A stretch of DNA of 6,712 bases from Alphaproteobacteria bacterium (lineage in GTDB: Bacteria > Pseudomonadota > Alphaproteobacteria > Sphingomonadales > Sphingomonadaceae), in assembly GCA_005882415.1 (NCBI GenBank), contig VBAE01000171.1, positions 1 to 6,712 on the forward strand, read 5' to 3'. A model generated the notes under the pieces. That model did no database searches. It was not told the DNA's origin and saw nothing but the letters and a program-made list of their open reading frames with translations. The translations under genes were made by a program, and so were the position numbers. Below, piece after piece: positions 1-6,604 of this stretch (its first letter is position 1; each line of letters starts with the position of its first letter).

Positions 1-853
1 TCCCGACCATCGTCGCCAGAGTGCGCGCCATCCGCGCGGCATAAAGGTCGCGGGTCAGGCGCCCGAGCAGCGGAATACGCAGCAGCATGGCGTCGAAGCG
101 CAGCCGCCGCCCCTCGTCCTTCAGCGCCTGCCAGCCGAGCGTCACCCCGCCGGCCAGCGCAAGCGCAAGCGCCCACCACCAGCCCGCGAGGAAGTGGGAA
201 AGGCCGATCACCGCCCGGGTGAGGAGGGGCAGGCGCTGCCCGACATCGTCGAACTGCTCGACCACCCGCGGCACCACGAAGACCATCAACGCGAAGACGA
301 CGAAGGCCGCGACCAGCGCCAGCACCAAAGGATAAGCCAGCGCGCTCAATATCTTCCCGCGGACGATCCCCTGCCGCTCGAGCAGCAGCGCCAGCCGTTC
401 GAGGATCGCCGGCAGGGTCCCCGAAGCCTCGCCCGCCGCGACCATGCCGCGGTACAGCGCCGGGAAGCTCAGCGGCTCCCGCGCCATCGCCTCCGACAGC
501 CGCCGCCCCTCCACCACACCCGCATGGACGTTGCCGAGCACCCGGCGAAGATGCTCCCGCTCCGCCTGCCGCGCCATCGTCCGCAGGCTCTCCTCCAGCG
601 GGGAGACCTGGACGAGGGTGGCGAGCTGGCGGGTGAAGACGGTGAGCTCCTTCGCCCCGATCCGCCGCCGCGACAGCAGCCCGCGCGACAGCAAGGGCGC
701 CGACGGCGAGGAATCGCCCGAGGCCTCCAGCCGGACCACATAGAGCCGCCGCCGGTCGAGCTTGCCGCGCGCTTCCTCCGCGCTCGCCGCCTGGACGGCC
801 CCGCGGCGCTCGCGGCCGTTCGGATCGACGGCGACATAATGGAAGTGGGACAT
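1..853 (-). CDS. gspF: Type II secretion inner-membrane platform protein GspF (3' part missing, runs off left edge)
   Basis: GspF is the polytopic inner-membrane protein of the T2SS platform; it contacts the GspE ATPase and is thought to couple its motion to pseudopilin assembly. The 284 codons present begin MSHFHYVAVDPNGRERRG, the usual GspF opening. The first cytoplasmic T2SSF domain follows at about residues 66-170, with KELTVFTRQLATLVQ near 68-82 and AGEASGTLP at 140-148. A strong hydrophobic segment lies at about 169-194, a second at about 222-241, and the start of the second T2SSF repeat at about 255-284 (RIPLLGRLTRDLYAARMART). The family is usually about 400 residues, so roughly 120 are beyond the window. 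ATG at 853 was chosen because the product matches the family start; an in-frame ATG at 862 adds three residues. A purine-rich GAGGGG lies upstream. The frame is clean throughout. It is unusual that the gene points away from gspE, since the two are normally co-directional. Confidence 0.95.
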   Translation of the reverse strand, partial: MSHFHYVAVDPNGRERRGAVQAASAEEARGKLDRRRLYVVRLEASGDSSPSAPLLSRGLLSRRRIGAKELTVFTRQLATLVQVSPLEESLRTMARQAEREHLRRVLGNVHAGVVEGRRLSEAMAREPLSFPALYRGMVAAGEASGTLPAILERLALLLERQGIVRGKILSALAYPLVLALVAAFVVFALMVFVVPRVVEQFDDVGQRLPLLTRAVIGLSHFLAGWWWALALALAGGVTLGWQALKDEGRRLRFDAMLLRIPLLGRLTRDLYAARMARTLATMVG

Positions 854-997
854 GGCCCCCATAGACCCCTCTGCTGGCGCGAAGGGTCACAGCTTTGGCC
901 GCGATGCGCAAGCCGAAGCCGCCGCTTTTCGAGAGGCGGACCGCCGCCGAAACAGATTTGCAGAGCCGCGGACGCTTTCCCGCTGTAGCCTGCGCTT
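854..997. promoter_or_regulatory. Divergent intergenic region between gspF and gspE
   Basis: This 144-bp gap separates the two divergent gene starts and must hold any local promoters. On the plus strand, TTGCAG (958-963) and TGTAGC (984-989) look like weak -35 and -10 boxes, but the spacing is 20 bp, longer than ideal. The -10-like box would place the transcript start very near the ATG at 998, consistent with a leaderless message, and no clear Shine-Dalgarno sequence precedes that ATG. No convincing promoter was seen for gspF. The boxes are an inference from eye inspection and are weak in a GC-rich genome. Confidence 0.25.
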
Positions 998-2403
998 ATG
1001 GCAGAGGGCGAATCGGTCAACATCCCTTACCCGTTCGCGCGGCGGTTCGGAGTCGCGGTTGCGGGCGGGGAGGCGGGCGCGCTGACGGTCGCGCTCAAGG
1101 AAGGCGCCGATCCGCGGGTGCTGATCGAGGTCCGGCGAGTCCTCGCCCGGCCGTTCGAAATCGGCTATCTTCCGCCCGACCAGTTCGATCGGCTTCTCTC
1201 CGAACGCTATGCCGACGGTACTGCCGCCGACGCCGCCGGCTCGATCGGACTCGGCGACGAACTCAGCCACATCGCCGGCGACATCCCGACCGCGGAGGAT
1301 CTGCTCGACAGCGCCGACGACGCCCCCGCCATCCGCCTGATCAACGGCATCATCGCCGACGCGGCCCGCCAGCGCGTCTCCGACATCCATATCGAGCCAT
1401 ACGAGAAGGCGCTGACCATCCGCATGCGGATCGACGGCGTGCTTCGCGAGACTCTTCGCATGCCGCCGCACGTGGCGCCGGTGGTGGTGAGCCGTATAAA
1501 GGTCATGGCCAGGCTCGACATCGCCGAGCGGCGCTTGCCGCAGGACGGGCGGATCGGGCTGACGCTGGGCGGCAAGCTGCTCGACGTTCGCGTTTCCACG
1601 CTTCCGAGCCGGGCCGGCGAGCGGGTGGTGCTGCGCATCCTCGACAAGGACCGAACGGCATCGTCCTCGTCACCGGCCCGACCGGATCGGGCAAGACGAC
1701 GACTCTCTATGCGGGGCTGAGGCTGCTCAACGACGGCAGCCGCAACATCCTCACCGTCGAGGATCCGGTCGAATATGCGGTCGACGGCGTCGGCCAGACC
1801 CAGGTCAATCCCAAGGTGGGGCTGAGCTTCGCCGCGGGCCTCCGCGCCATCCTGCGGCAGGACCCGGACGTGGTGATGGTCGGCGAGGTCAGGGACCGGG
1901 AGACGGCCGATATCGCCGTGCAGGCGTCGCTCACCGGCCATCTCGTCCTTTCTACCGTCCACACTAACGACGCCGCGGGCGCGATCACCCGGCTTCGGGA
2001 CATGAAGATCGAGCCCTTCCTGCTCGCATCGACGCTCCGTGCGGTGATCGCCCAGCGGCTGCTGAGGCGGCTGTGCGGCGAGTGCCGGGAGGCTGTGGAG
2101 GCGGACGCGTCGGTTACGGCTTTGCTCGGCGTCGAGGCGGGCTCCCAGGTCTGGCGCCCGCGCGGCTGCCCCTCATGCTCGGGCACCGGCTATAAGGGCC
2201 GGATCGGCATTTTCGAGGCGGTTCGGGTGGACGAGACGGTGCGCCGCTTGGTCAATTCCGGCGCTGACGAGGCGGAGATCGCCGGCCACGCCTTCCGCCA
2301 GGGAAGCAATCTCGCTTCCTCCGCGCGCGCGCTCGTGCTGCAAGGGGTGACCGCGCCGGAAGAGGCGATTCGGATATCGAGGGTGGGGCTTGATGACGAC
2401 TGA
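998..2403 (+). pseudogene. gspE: Type II secretion ATPase GspE, frameshifted with internal loss before Walker A
   Basis: GspE is the hexameric cytoplasmic ATPase that powers pseudopilus assembly. The first part, 998 to about 1651, encodes the N-terminal T2SSE domain and first half of the ATPase: SDIHIEPYE at residues 128-136, RLPQDGRI at 179-186, GERVVLRILDKD at 207-218. The frame then changes. From 1651 to 2403 another frame encodes PNGIVLVTGPTGSGKTTTLY (Walker A lysine codon at 1693), DPDVVMVGEVRD (1861-1896), the histidine box STVHTND (1951-1971) and the zinc-binding cysteine pairs CGEC (2074-2085) and CPSC (2167-2178). In GspE relatives about 25-30 residues separate LDK from the HGIVLVTG-type motif; here they are gone, so this looks like a deletion of 3n+1 bases rather than a single-base error. 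Without a shift the product stops at 1720 after 240 residues and has no Walker A. The join is within GACCG at 1649-1653. The 3' end overlaps gspG. An artefact is possible. Confidence 0.88.
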
Positions 2404-2818
2404 TCGAAAGGCGCGCCTGCGCCGCCGCCCGCGTGCTGGCGAGCTTGGTTTTACCCTCGTTGAGCTGATGGTGGTGATCGTCATTATCGGACTGCTCGCC
2501 ACCGTCGTCATCATCAACGTCATGCCTGCCGCCGACAAGGCCGCGACCACCAAGGCCAAGGCGGACATCGCCACGCTCGACCAGGGTGTCGAGATGTACC
2601 GGCTCAATCGCCTGCGCTACCCGAGCAGCGAGGAGGGGCTGAAGGCGGTCGTCTCCGAAGGCTATGTGAAGCGCCTGCGCAAGGACCCGTGGGGCCACGA
2701 CTATCTCTATTCGGCACCGGGCAAGGGCGGCCGCGCCTACGACATATTCAGCCTCGGCGCCGACGGCCGCGCGGGCGGCGAGGGGAAGGACGCCGACCTT
2801 GGCAATTGGGACCAGTGA
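2393..2818 (+). CDS. gspG: Type II secretion major pseudopilin GspG
   Basis: GspG is the main subunit of the periplasmic pseudopilus. The 141-residue product has a short basic leader (residues 1-19) ending ELG, followed by FTLVELMVVIVIIGLLATVVI. This is the prepilin peptidase site, with cleavage expected after Gly19 and the invariant Glu at mature position 5 (residue 24), then the hydrophobic assembly helix. The C-terminal part carries family hallmarks: YPSSEEGLKAV at 76-86, DPWGHDYLY at 98-106, and a Gly/Asp-rich loop SLGADGRAGGEGKDADLGNWD at 120-140 that in GspG proteins binds calcium. The length and the NWD ending are typical, so the gene looks complete. ATG 2393 lies 4 nt after GGTGGGG (2382-2388) and within the last codons of gspE, an 11-nt overlap that suggests translational coupling. 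A TTG at 2390 in the same frame is a less likely start. The usual next gene, gspH, does not follow. Confidence 0.96.
   Translation: MTTDRKARLRRRPRAGELGFTLVELMVVIVIIGLLATVVIINVMPAADKAATTKAKADIATLDQGVEMYRLNRLRYPSSEEGLKAVVSEGYVKRLRKDPWGHDYLYSAPGKGGRAYDIFSLGADGRAGGEGKDADLGNWDQ
2782..2790 (+). promoter_or_regulatory. Shine-Dalgarno-like site supporting the TTG start of gspL
   Basis: GGGGAAGGA lies inside the 3' end of gspG, 8 nt before TTG at 2799. It is the best purine-rich match near the start of gspL. No ATG occurs in the gspL frame between the end of gspG and the conserved GspL sequence, so this site decides the start call. It also encodes Glu-Gly-Lys of the GspG loop, so the match could be coincidental. 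Confidence 0.45.
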
Positions 2819-3926
2819 GGCCCTGCGACCGCTGCCCGCGGCCGAGCCGGAGCCGCGCCCGCGGCTGAGGCGGGCGGCCGCGGCGCCGGTGCTGGGCCGG
2901 CGGGTGGTCCTGCTACTCAACGATGGCTTTGTCGATCTAGCCGAGGGTGACGACGCCGTGGCGGTGGTGCCGGGCGAAGAGGTGGCGCTCCATTGGCTTC
3001 CGATCCCGGCTGAGCTGACCCGGCCTCAGGCGCTGGCCGCCGCCCGGCACATGCTTAGCGAGCTCTCCGCCCAGCCCGCGGCGGAGTTGCACGTGGCGCT
3101 GTCCGATCCGTTGCCGGACGGCCGCCGCTGCGCCGCCGCGTGCAGCCTTGCGGCGATGGAGCGGTGGACCGCGATGCTCGCCGACGCGGGGATCGAGACG
3201 AAGCTGATCCTGCCGTCGCCCCTGCTGATCGCGGAGCCGGAGGAGGGGCTGGTGTCGTACGGAATCGCCGGGACCGCGCTGGTCCGTGGGCCGGGGGAAG
3301 CGTTTGCCGCGCCGGAGCCTCAGCTTCTGGAACTTCTCCTCGCCGGCCGTGAGCCGAGGCAGATTGCGCCTGGTGAGTTCGAGGCTGGATTGCCGGACGT
3401 GCTCGCTCACCCCTTGCTCAACCTGCGCCAGGGCGCCTTCGTCCAGCGGCGCACCATCATATTCCAGCGCTCCTTCAGGCGGCGACTGATGGGACTGGTA
3501 AGCGCACTTCTGATTCTTAGCCTCGGCGTGGAGATCGCCGCCGCTTATCGGGAGTCCGCGGCTGCCGACGCGGCTGAGACCGAGGCGCGGGAGACTGCCG
3601 TGGGGGTACTCCCGCCCGGAACGCCGGTCGACGATCCTGCGGTGGCGCTGAAGCGGCGGCTGGCGGAGCTCGGCGGGGGCAGGGGCGGGCTCACTGCTTC
3701 GTCCGCCGCCTTGTTCACTGCGATCCGGGACACGCCGAACATCGAGATCGCGGGCCTTCGCTTCGCCGCTGGCGGAGGGCTTCGGGTGTCGGTGCGGGGC
3801 AATTCGGTGGCGACGCTGGAGGCTGCGCGGGGGCGGCTGGAGGCGTCGGGCTATGACGTCGCTGGCTCCCCACCCGCCGCGGGCCGCGGCCAGGCGGCTG
3901 CGGAATGGACGGTGCAGCCGCGATGA
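2799..3926 (+). CDS. gspL: Type II secretion inner-membrane protein GspL
   Basis: GspL is a bitopic inner-membrane protein: its cytoplasmic actin-like domain recruits GspE and its periplasmic ferredoxin-like domain pairs with GspM. The 375-residue product shows this layout. Conserved-looking cytoplasmic sequence starts at VAVVPGEEVALHWLPIPAEL (about residue 54) and includes LSAQPAAELHVAL and the pre-membrane stretch NLRQGAFVQRR. One transmembrane segment lies at about 230-250 (LMGLVSALLILSLGVEIAAAY). A periplasmic domain follows, with FTAIRDTPNIEIAGLRF and LRVSVRG. Length is close to the family norm. Residues 7-35 are a Pro/Arg/Ala-rich stretch that I do not recognise from other GspL proteins. 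The start is uncertain: TTG 2799 has the best ribosome-binding site and overlaps gspG by 20 nt, but GTG 2889 or GTG 2904 are alternatives. The stop overlaps the gspM start as ATGA, so the two are probably coupled. Confidence 0.88.
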   Translation: MAIGTSEALRPLPAAEPEPRPRLRRAAAAPVLGRRVVLLLNDGFVDLAEGDDAVAVVPGEEVALHWLPIPAELTRPQALAAARHMLSELSAQPAAELHVALSDPLPDGRRCAAACSLAAMERWTAMLADAGIETKLILPSPLLIAEPEEGLVSYGIAGTALVRGPGEAFAAPEPQLLELLLAGREPRQIAPGEFEAGLPDVLAHPLLNLRQGAFVQRRTIIFQRSFRRRLMGLVSALLILSLGVEIAAAYRESAAADAAETEARETAVGVLPPGTPVDDPAVALKRRLAELGGGRGGLTASSAALFTAIRDTPNIEIAGLRFAAGGGLRVSVRGNSVATLEAARGRLEASGYDVAGSPPAAGRGQAAAEWTVQPR

Positions 3927-4361
3927 GCGCCAACCTCCTCCTTTGGTGGCAGGGCCGGACGCCTCGTGAACGCACCCTGCTGCTCCTGCTCGGCGGCATC
4001 GCCGCGGCGGTGTTGCTCTGGCTGGCGGTGCTGAGGCCGCTCGGCGAGGCGCGGGAGAATGCCGCCCAGCGCCGCCGTCTCGCCGAAGCGAGCCTGCCCT
4101 CGATCCGCTCCGACGCGGCCGAAATCGCCTCTCTTCAGGACCAGCGCCGCAACCTGCCCCGCTCCGCCGAGCCGATGCAGGCGGTGAGTAGCTCGGCGGC
4201 GGCGGCGGGTTTTGCGCTTCGCACCATCGAAGAGCAGCCGGCCGGAGTCCGGGTGGTGATCGACGCCGCCCGGCCGCAAGCCCTGTTCCACCGCCACGCC
4301 CAATGGCGACCGCAGCCTTGCTGCCGACCTGACCTTCCGGACCGCCGCTCAGCCGCGGTAG
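3923..4361 (+). pseudogene. gspM: Type II secretion protein GspM, frameshifted with internal loss near the 3' end
   Basis: GspM is a small inner-membrane protein that partners GspL. The start ATG at 3923 shares ATGA with the gspL stop. The first 122 residues fit the family: a short cytoplasmic tail ending in TPRER, a transmembrane segment at about 18-37, a coiled periplasmic linker, and a ferredoxin-like domain with AAGFALRTIEEQPAGVRVVIDAARPQALF. After Phe122 (codon 4286-4288) the family-like sequence moves to another frame: TATPNGDRSLAADLTFRTAAQPR from 4290 to the TAG at 4359-4361. The roughly 15-17 residues usual between ALF and the TV/TA-x-PNGD motif are missing, so this looks like loss of 3n+2 bases, near 50 bp. 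In the original frame translation would not stop until 5248, running antisense through the regulator gene. The restored 3' end overlaps the stop of the convergent LysR gene by 13 bp. An assembly error cannot be excluded. Confidence 0.8.
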
Positions 4362-5242
4362 CGAAGCGCCTCCAGAACCACCGCGAAGGCGGGGGAATGC
4401 TGGCGGCGGCTGGGATAATAAAGGTGATAGCCGGGGAAGGGCGGGGTCCAGTCCTCGAGCAGCCGCACCAACCGCCCGGCGGCGAGGTCGTCTCTGACAT
4501 GGTCCTCGGGCAGGAAGCCGAGGCCGACGCCCGCGACCGCGGCGCGGCGGATCAGGCGCGGGTCGTTGACGATCAGCGGCCCTTCGACCCGGACCCGAAG
4601 TTCGCGCCCGTCCTTCTCGAACTCCCAGGCGTAGAGGCCGCCCGAGGTGGCGAAGCGGAGGTTGATGCAGGCGTGGCCGGCGAGGTCCTGCGGCTCCACC
4701 GGCGCCGGAGCCTGGGCCAGGTAAGTGGGTGCGCCGACGCAGGCCATGCGCAGCGGCGGGCCGATCGGCATTGCGATCATGTCGCGCGCAACCTGCTCGC
4801 CCAGGCGAATTCCGGCGTCGAAGCGGCCCTCGACGATGTCGGTCAGCGCATTGTCGACGCTGATCTCCACGACGATGTCGGGATATTCGGGCAGAAGCCG
4901 CTCCACGGCGGGCCACAGCACGGTCTCGGCGGCATGATCGAGCGCGGTGATCCGTACCGTGCCGGCAGGCTTGGCGCGCAGCTCGGAAAGCGCCGCAAGC
5001 TCCGCCTCGATCCCCTCGAAATGCGGGCCGATGCAATCGAGCAGCCGCTCCCCGGCCTCGGTCGGGGCGACGCTCCGGGTGGTGCGGGTGAGGAGGCGGA
5101 CGCCCAGCCGCTCCTCCAGCCCGCGCATGGCGTGGCTGAGCGCCGAAGGGGAGACGCCGAGCTTTGCCGCCGCGCGGGTGAAGCTGCGCTCGCGGGCGAC
5201 GGCGAGGAAGGCGGCGAGATCGTTCAGGCTGTCACGCGGCAT
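4349..5242 (-). CDS. LysR-family transcriptional regulator
   Basis: This 297-residue protein has the size and layout of a LysR-type regulator. The N-terminal winged helix-turn-helix is at about residues 6-65 (LNDLAAFLAVARERSFTRAAAKLGVSPSALSHAMRGLEERLGVRLL, then TRSVAPTEAGERLL). A linker helix follows, and the periplasmic-binding-like effector domain runs from about 94 to 293, starting GTVRITALDHAAETVLWP and ending SPAFAVVLEALRYRG. ATG 5242 is supported by GGAG about 9 nt upstream on the minus strand and by the normal length before the HTH. It is divergent from the MFS transporter gene across 66 bp, the classic arrangement in which a LysR protein controls itself and its neighbour. The effector is unknown; the sequence resembles the large group often annotated as CrgA-like. 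Its stop lies inside the 3' end of the broken gspM. Confidence 0.95.
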   Translation of the reverse strand: MPRDSLNDLAAFLAVARERSFTRAAAKLGVSPSALSHAMRGLEERLGVRLLTRTTRSVAPTEAGERLLDCIGPHFEGIEAELAALSELRAKPAGTVRITALDHAAETVLWPAVERLLPEYPDIVVEISVDNALTDIVEGRFDAGIRLGEQVARDMIAMPIGPPLRMACVGAPTYLAQAPAPVEPQDLAGHACINLRFATSGGLYAWEFEKDGRELRVRVEGPLIVNDPRLIRRAAVAGVGLGFLPEDHVRDDLAAGRLVRLLEDWTPPFPGYHLYYPSRRQHSPAFAVVLEALRYRG

Positions 5243-5308
5243 TGCTGAGCGCTCCTCACAGGTACGTACGGCATTTAGCGGCTAATCGCATGAAATCGAA
5301 GCGCCTAA
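5243..5308. promoter_or_regulatory. Divergent lysR-MFS promoter/operator region with inverted repeats
   Basis: This 66-bp spacer must contain the promoters of both divergent genes. It is more AT-rich than the surroundings and has several short symmetric elements: GTACGTAC at 5262-5269, TTAGC-G-GCTAA at 5275-5285, and CATTTAG at 5272-5278 matched by CTAAATG at 5305-5311, which includes the transporter start codon. LysR proteins typically bind imperfect palindromes with a T-N11-A core in such spacers. The perfect palindrome here has a T-N9-A geometry, so it is only a candidate site. No clear -35/-10 pair could be assigned. Confidence 0.4.
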
Positions 5309-6538
5309 ATGGCCTTCATGACGAAAACAGCCCCACCTTCCCGCGCCGGCGCCTGGAGCGCCGTGGCCGCGCTCACCCTCTGCGTCTCGACCCTCATTGC
5401 GTCCGAGTTCATGCCGGTCAGCCTGCTGACTCCGCTCGCGTCCGACCTTCACCTCAGCGAAGGGCAGGCGGGGCAGGCGATCGCGGTCTCGGGCGTGTTC
5501 GCGGTGCTGACCAGCCTGTTCATCGCCTCGGCCAGCCGGACGCTCGACCGGCGCGCGCTGTTGCTTGGGCTCACCGCCTTGATGCTCGTCTCGGGCCTGA
5601 CGGTGGCGCTGGCGCCGAGCTACTTTGTGCTGATGGCCGGGCGCGCGCTGCTCGGAGTCGTGATCGGCGGCTTCTGGTCGATGTCGACCGCCACCGTGAT
5701 GCGGCTGGTGCCCGAGGGTGACGTGCCGCGCGCCCTCGGCCTGCTCAATGGGGGCAACGCGCTGGCAACCACCATTGCGGCGCCGCTCGGAAGCCTGCTC
5801 GGCGCCTGGATCGGCTGGCGCGGCGCCTTCTTCTGCGTCGTGCCGCTCGCCGCGATCACCTTCGCCTGGCAATATCTGACGCTGCCCGCCATGCCGGCCC
5901 GCGAGGCTGCCAGCCCCGCAGCGGCCTTCCGGGTGCTTCGCCGCCCGCTCGCCCCCTACGGAATCCTCGCCGTCACCCTGCTGTTCATGGGCCAGTTCGC
6001 GCTCTTCACCTACCTCCGTTCCTTCCTCGAGACGGTGACCCGGGTGGACGTGGACACGCTGTCGCTTCTGCTACTGGTCGTCGGCCTCGCCGGCCTCGTC
6101 GGCACCTGGCTGATCGGCCTGCTGCTCCGCACCCGCCTCTACTCGCTGCTCGTCGCGATGCCGCTGGCGATGGCCGCCGTGGCGCTCGGCCTGATCGCGC
6201 TCGGCGCCTCGACCGCGGCGACCGCGATCCTGCTCGCTTTGTGGGGCCTGATCGGAACCGCCGCTCCGGTCGCCTGGTGGACTTGGCAGGCGAAGACCCT
6301 TCCCGAGGACGTCGAAGCGTCGGGTGGGCTGATGGTCGCCGCCATCCAACTCGCAATCACCCTCGGCGCGTCGGCCGGCGGCCTGCTGTTCGACGCCGGC
6401 GGCTACCAAGCCACCTTCGCCTTCGCCGCCGCCATCCTGGTCGGCTCCGCCCTGACCGCCCTCGTCGCGGCGCGCCGGGCCGCACCGCCGGAAGAGCTCC
6501 GCGGCTCGCTCGCCGAGCTCACCGGCGCGACTGTGTAG
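5309..6538 (+). CDS. MFS transporter, NepI-like (DHA1-type) drug/nucleoside efflux protein
   Basis: A 409-residue inner-membrane protein with about 12 hydrophobic segments, typical of proton-driven major facilitator antiporters of the DHA1 group. Diagnostic stretches include ASEFMPVSLLTPLASDLHLSEG at 31-52 with AGQAIAVSG after it, a motif A-like loop ASRTLDRRALLLG near 75-87, GRALLGVVIGGFWSMSTATVMRLVP at 111-135, and AAPLGSLLGAWIGWRGAF at 157-174. These read much like Escherichia coli NepI, a purine ribonucleoside exporter, as I remember it. The substrate here is not shown by the sequence. ATG 5309 gives a short polar N-terminus before helix 1; ATG 5318 in the same frame is an alternative, and neither has a strong Shine-Dalgarno sequence. 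It is complete, with its stop at 6536-6538. The divergent LysR gene is its likely regulator. It could equally be called AraJ/YdhP-like; the MFS assignment is secure. Confidence 0.95.
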   Translation: MAFMTKTAPPSRAGAWSAVAALTLCVSTLIASEFMPVSLLTPLASDLHLSEGQAGQAIAVSGVFAVLTSLFIASASRTLDRRALLLGLTALMLVSGLTVALAPSYFVLMAGRALLGVVIGGFWSMSTATVMRLVPEGDVPRALGLLNGGNALATTIAAPLGSLLGAWIGWRGAFFCVVPLAAITFAWQYLTLPAMPAREAASPAAAFRVLRRPLAPYGILAVTLLFMGQFALFTYLRSFLETVTRVDVDTLSLLLLVVGLAGLVGTWLIGLLLRTRLYSLLVAMPLAMAAVALGLIALGASTAATAILLALWGLIGTAAPVAWWTWQAKTLPEDVEASGGLMVAAIQLAITLGASAGGLLFDAGGYQATFAFAAAILVGSALTALVAARRAAPPEELRGSLAELTGATV

Positions 6539-6590
6539 TCGCGATTCTTGGCGAGGATTCGGAACCTCTGACGCCCTGTTGCGGTAGTGA

Positions 6591-6598
6591 AGGAAGGA
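6591..6598 (+). promoter_or_regulatory. Ribosome binding site of the short-chain dehydrogenase gene
   Basis: AGGAAGGA lies 6 nt before the ATG at 6605 and is the strongest Shine-Dalgarno match in the window. It fixes the start of the truncated last gene. The rest of the 66-bp gap after the transporter gene (6539-6604) shows no clear terminator hairpin or promoter. Confidence 0.75.
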
Positions 6599-6604
6599 AC
6601 GACG

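Noticed and set aside
194..988. A 264-codon plus-strand open frame opposite gspF
   Set aside because: Its translation is low-complexity Arg/Pro/His-rich sequence, and the minus strand encodes a clear GspF over the same bases.
895..1650. Open frame upstream of and continuous with the GspE ATPase half (TTG 895 start), suggesting a 502-residue protein
   Set aside because: The first 250 residues are Arg-rich shadow sequence, while the GspE N-terminal domains are encoded in another frame from ATG 998. The continuity is a result of the frame change.
1649..1653. Programmed ribosomal frameshift in gspE
   Set aside because: There is no slippery heptamer or evident stimulator, and residues of the family sequence are missing, which a frameshift would not explain.
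998..4361. A novel minimal F-E-G-L-M secretion system
   Set aside because: All proteins match standard T2SS families, and two of the five genes are broken as read, so loss or artefact explains the reduced set better.
2937..5036. A 699-codon minus-strand open frame crossing gspL, gspM and lysR
   Set aside because: It is Arg/Pro/Ala-rich, has no recognisable domain and lies antisense to or out of frame with well-supported genes. Long open shadow frames are expected at this GC content.
5262..5269. GTACGTAC palindrome as an operator
   Set aside because: It is only 8 bp and does not share the ATTTAG core of the other repeats in the spacer, so it is noted as symmetric sequence without assigning a role.
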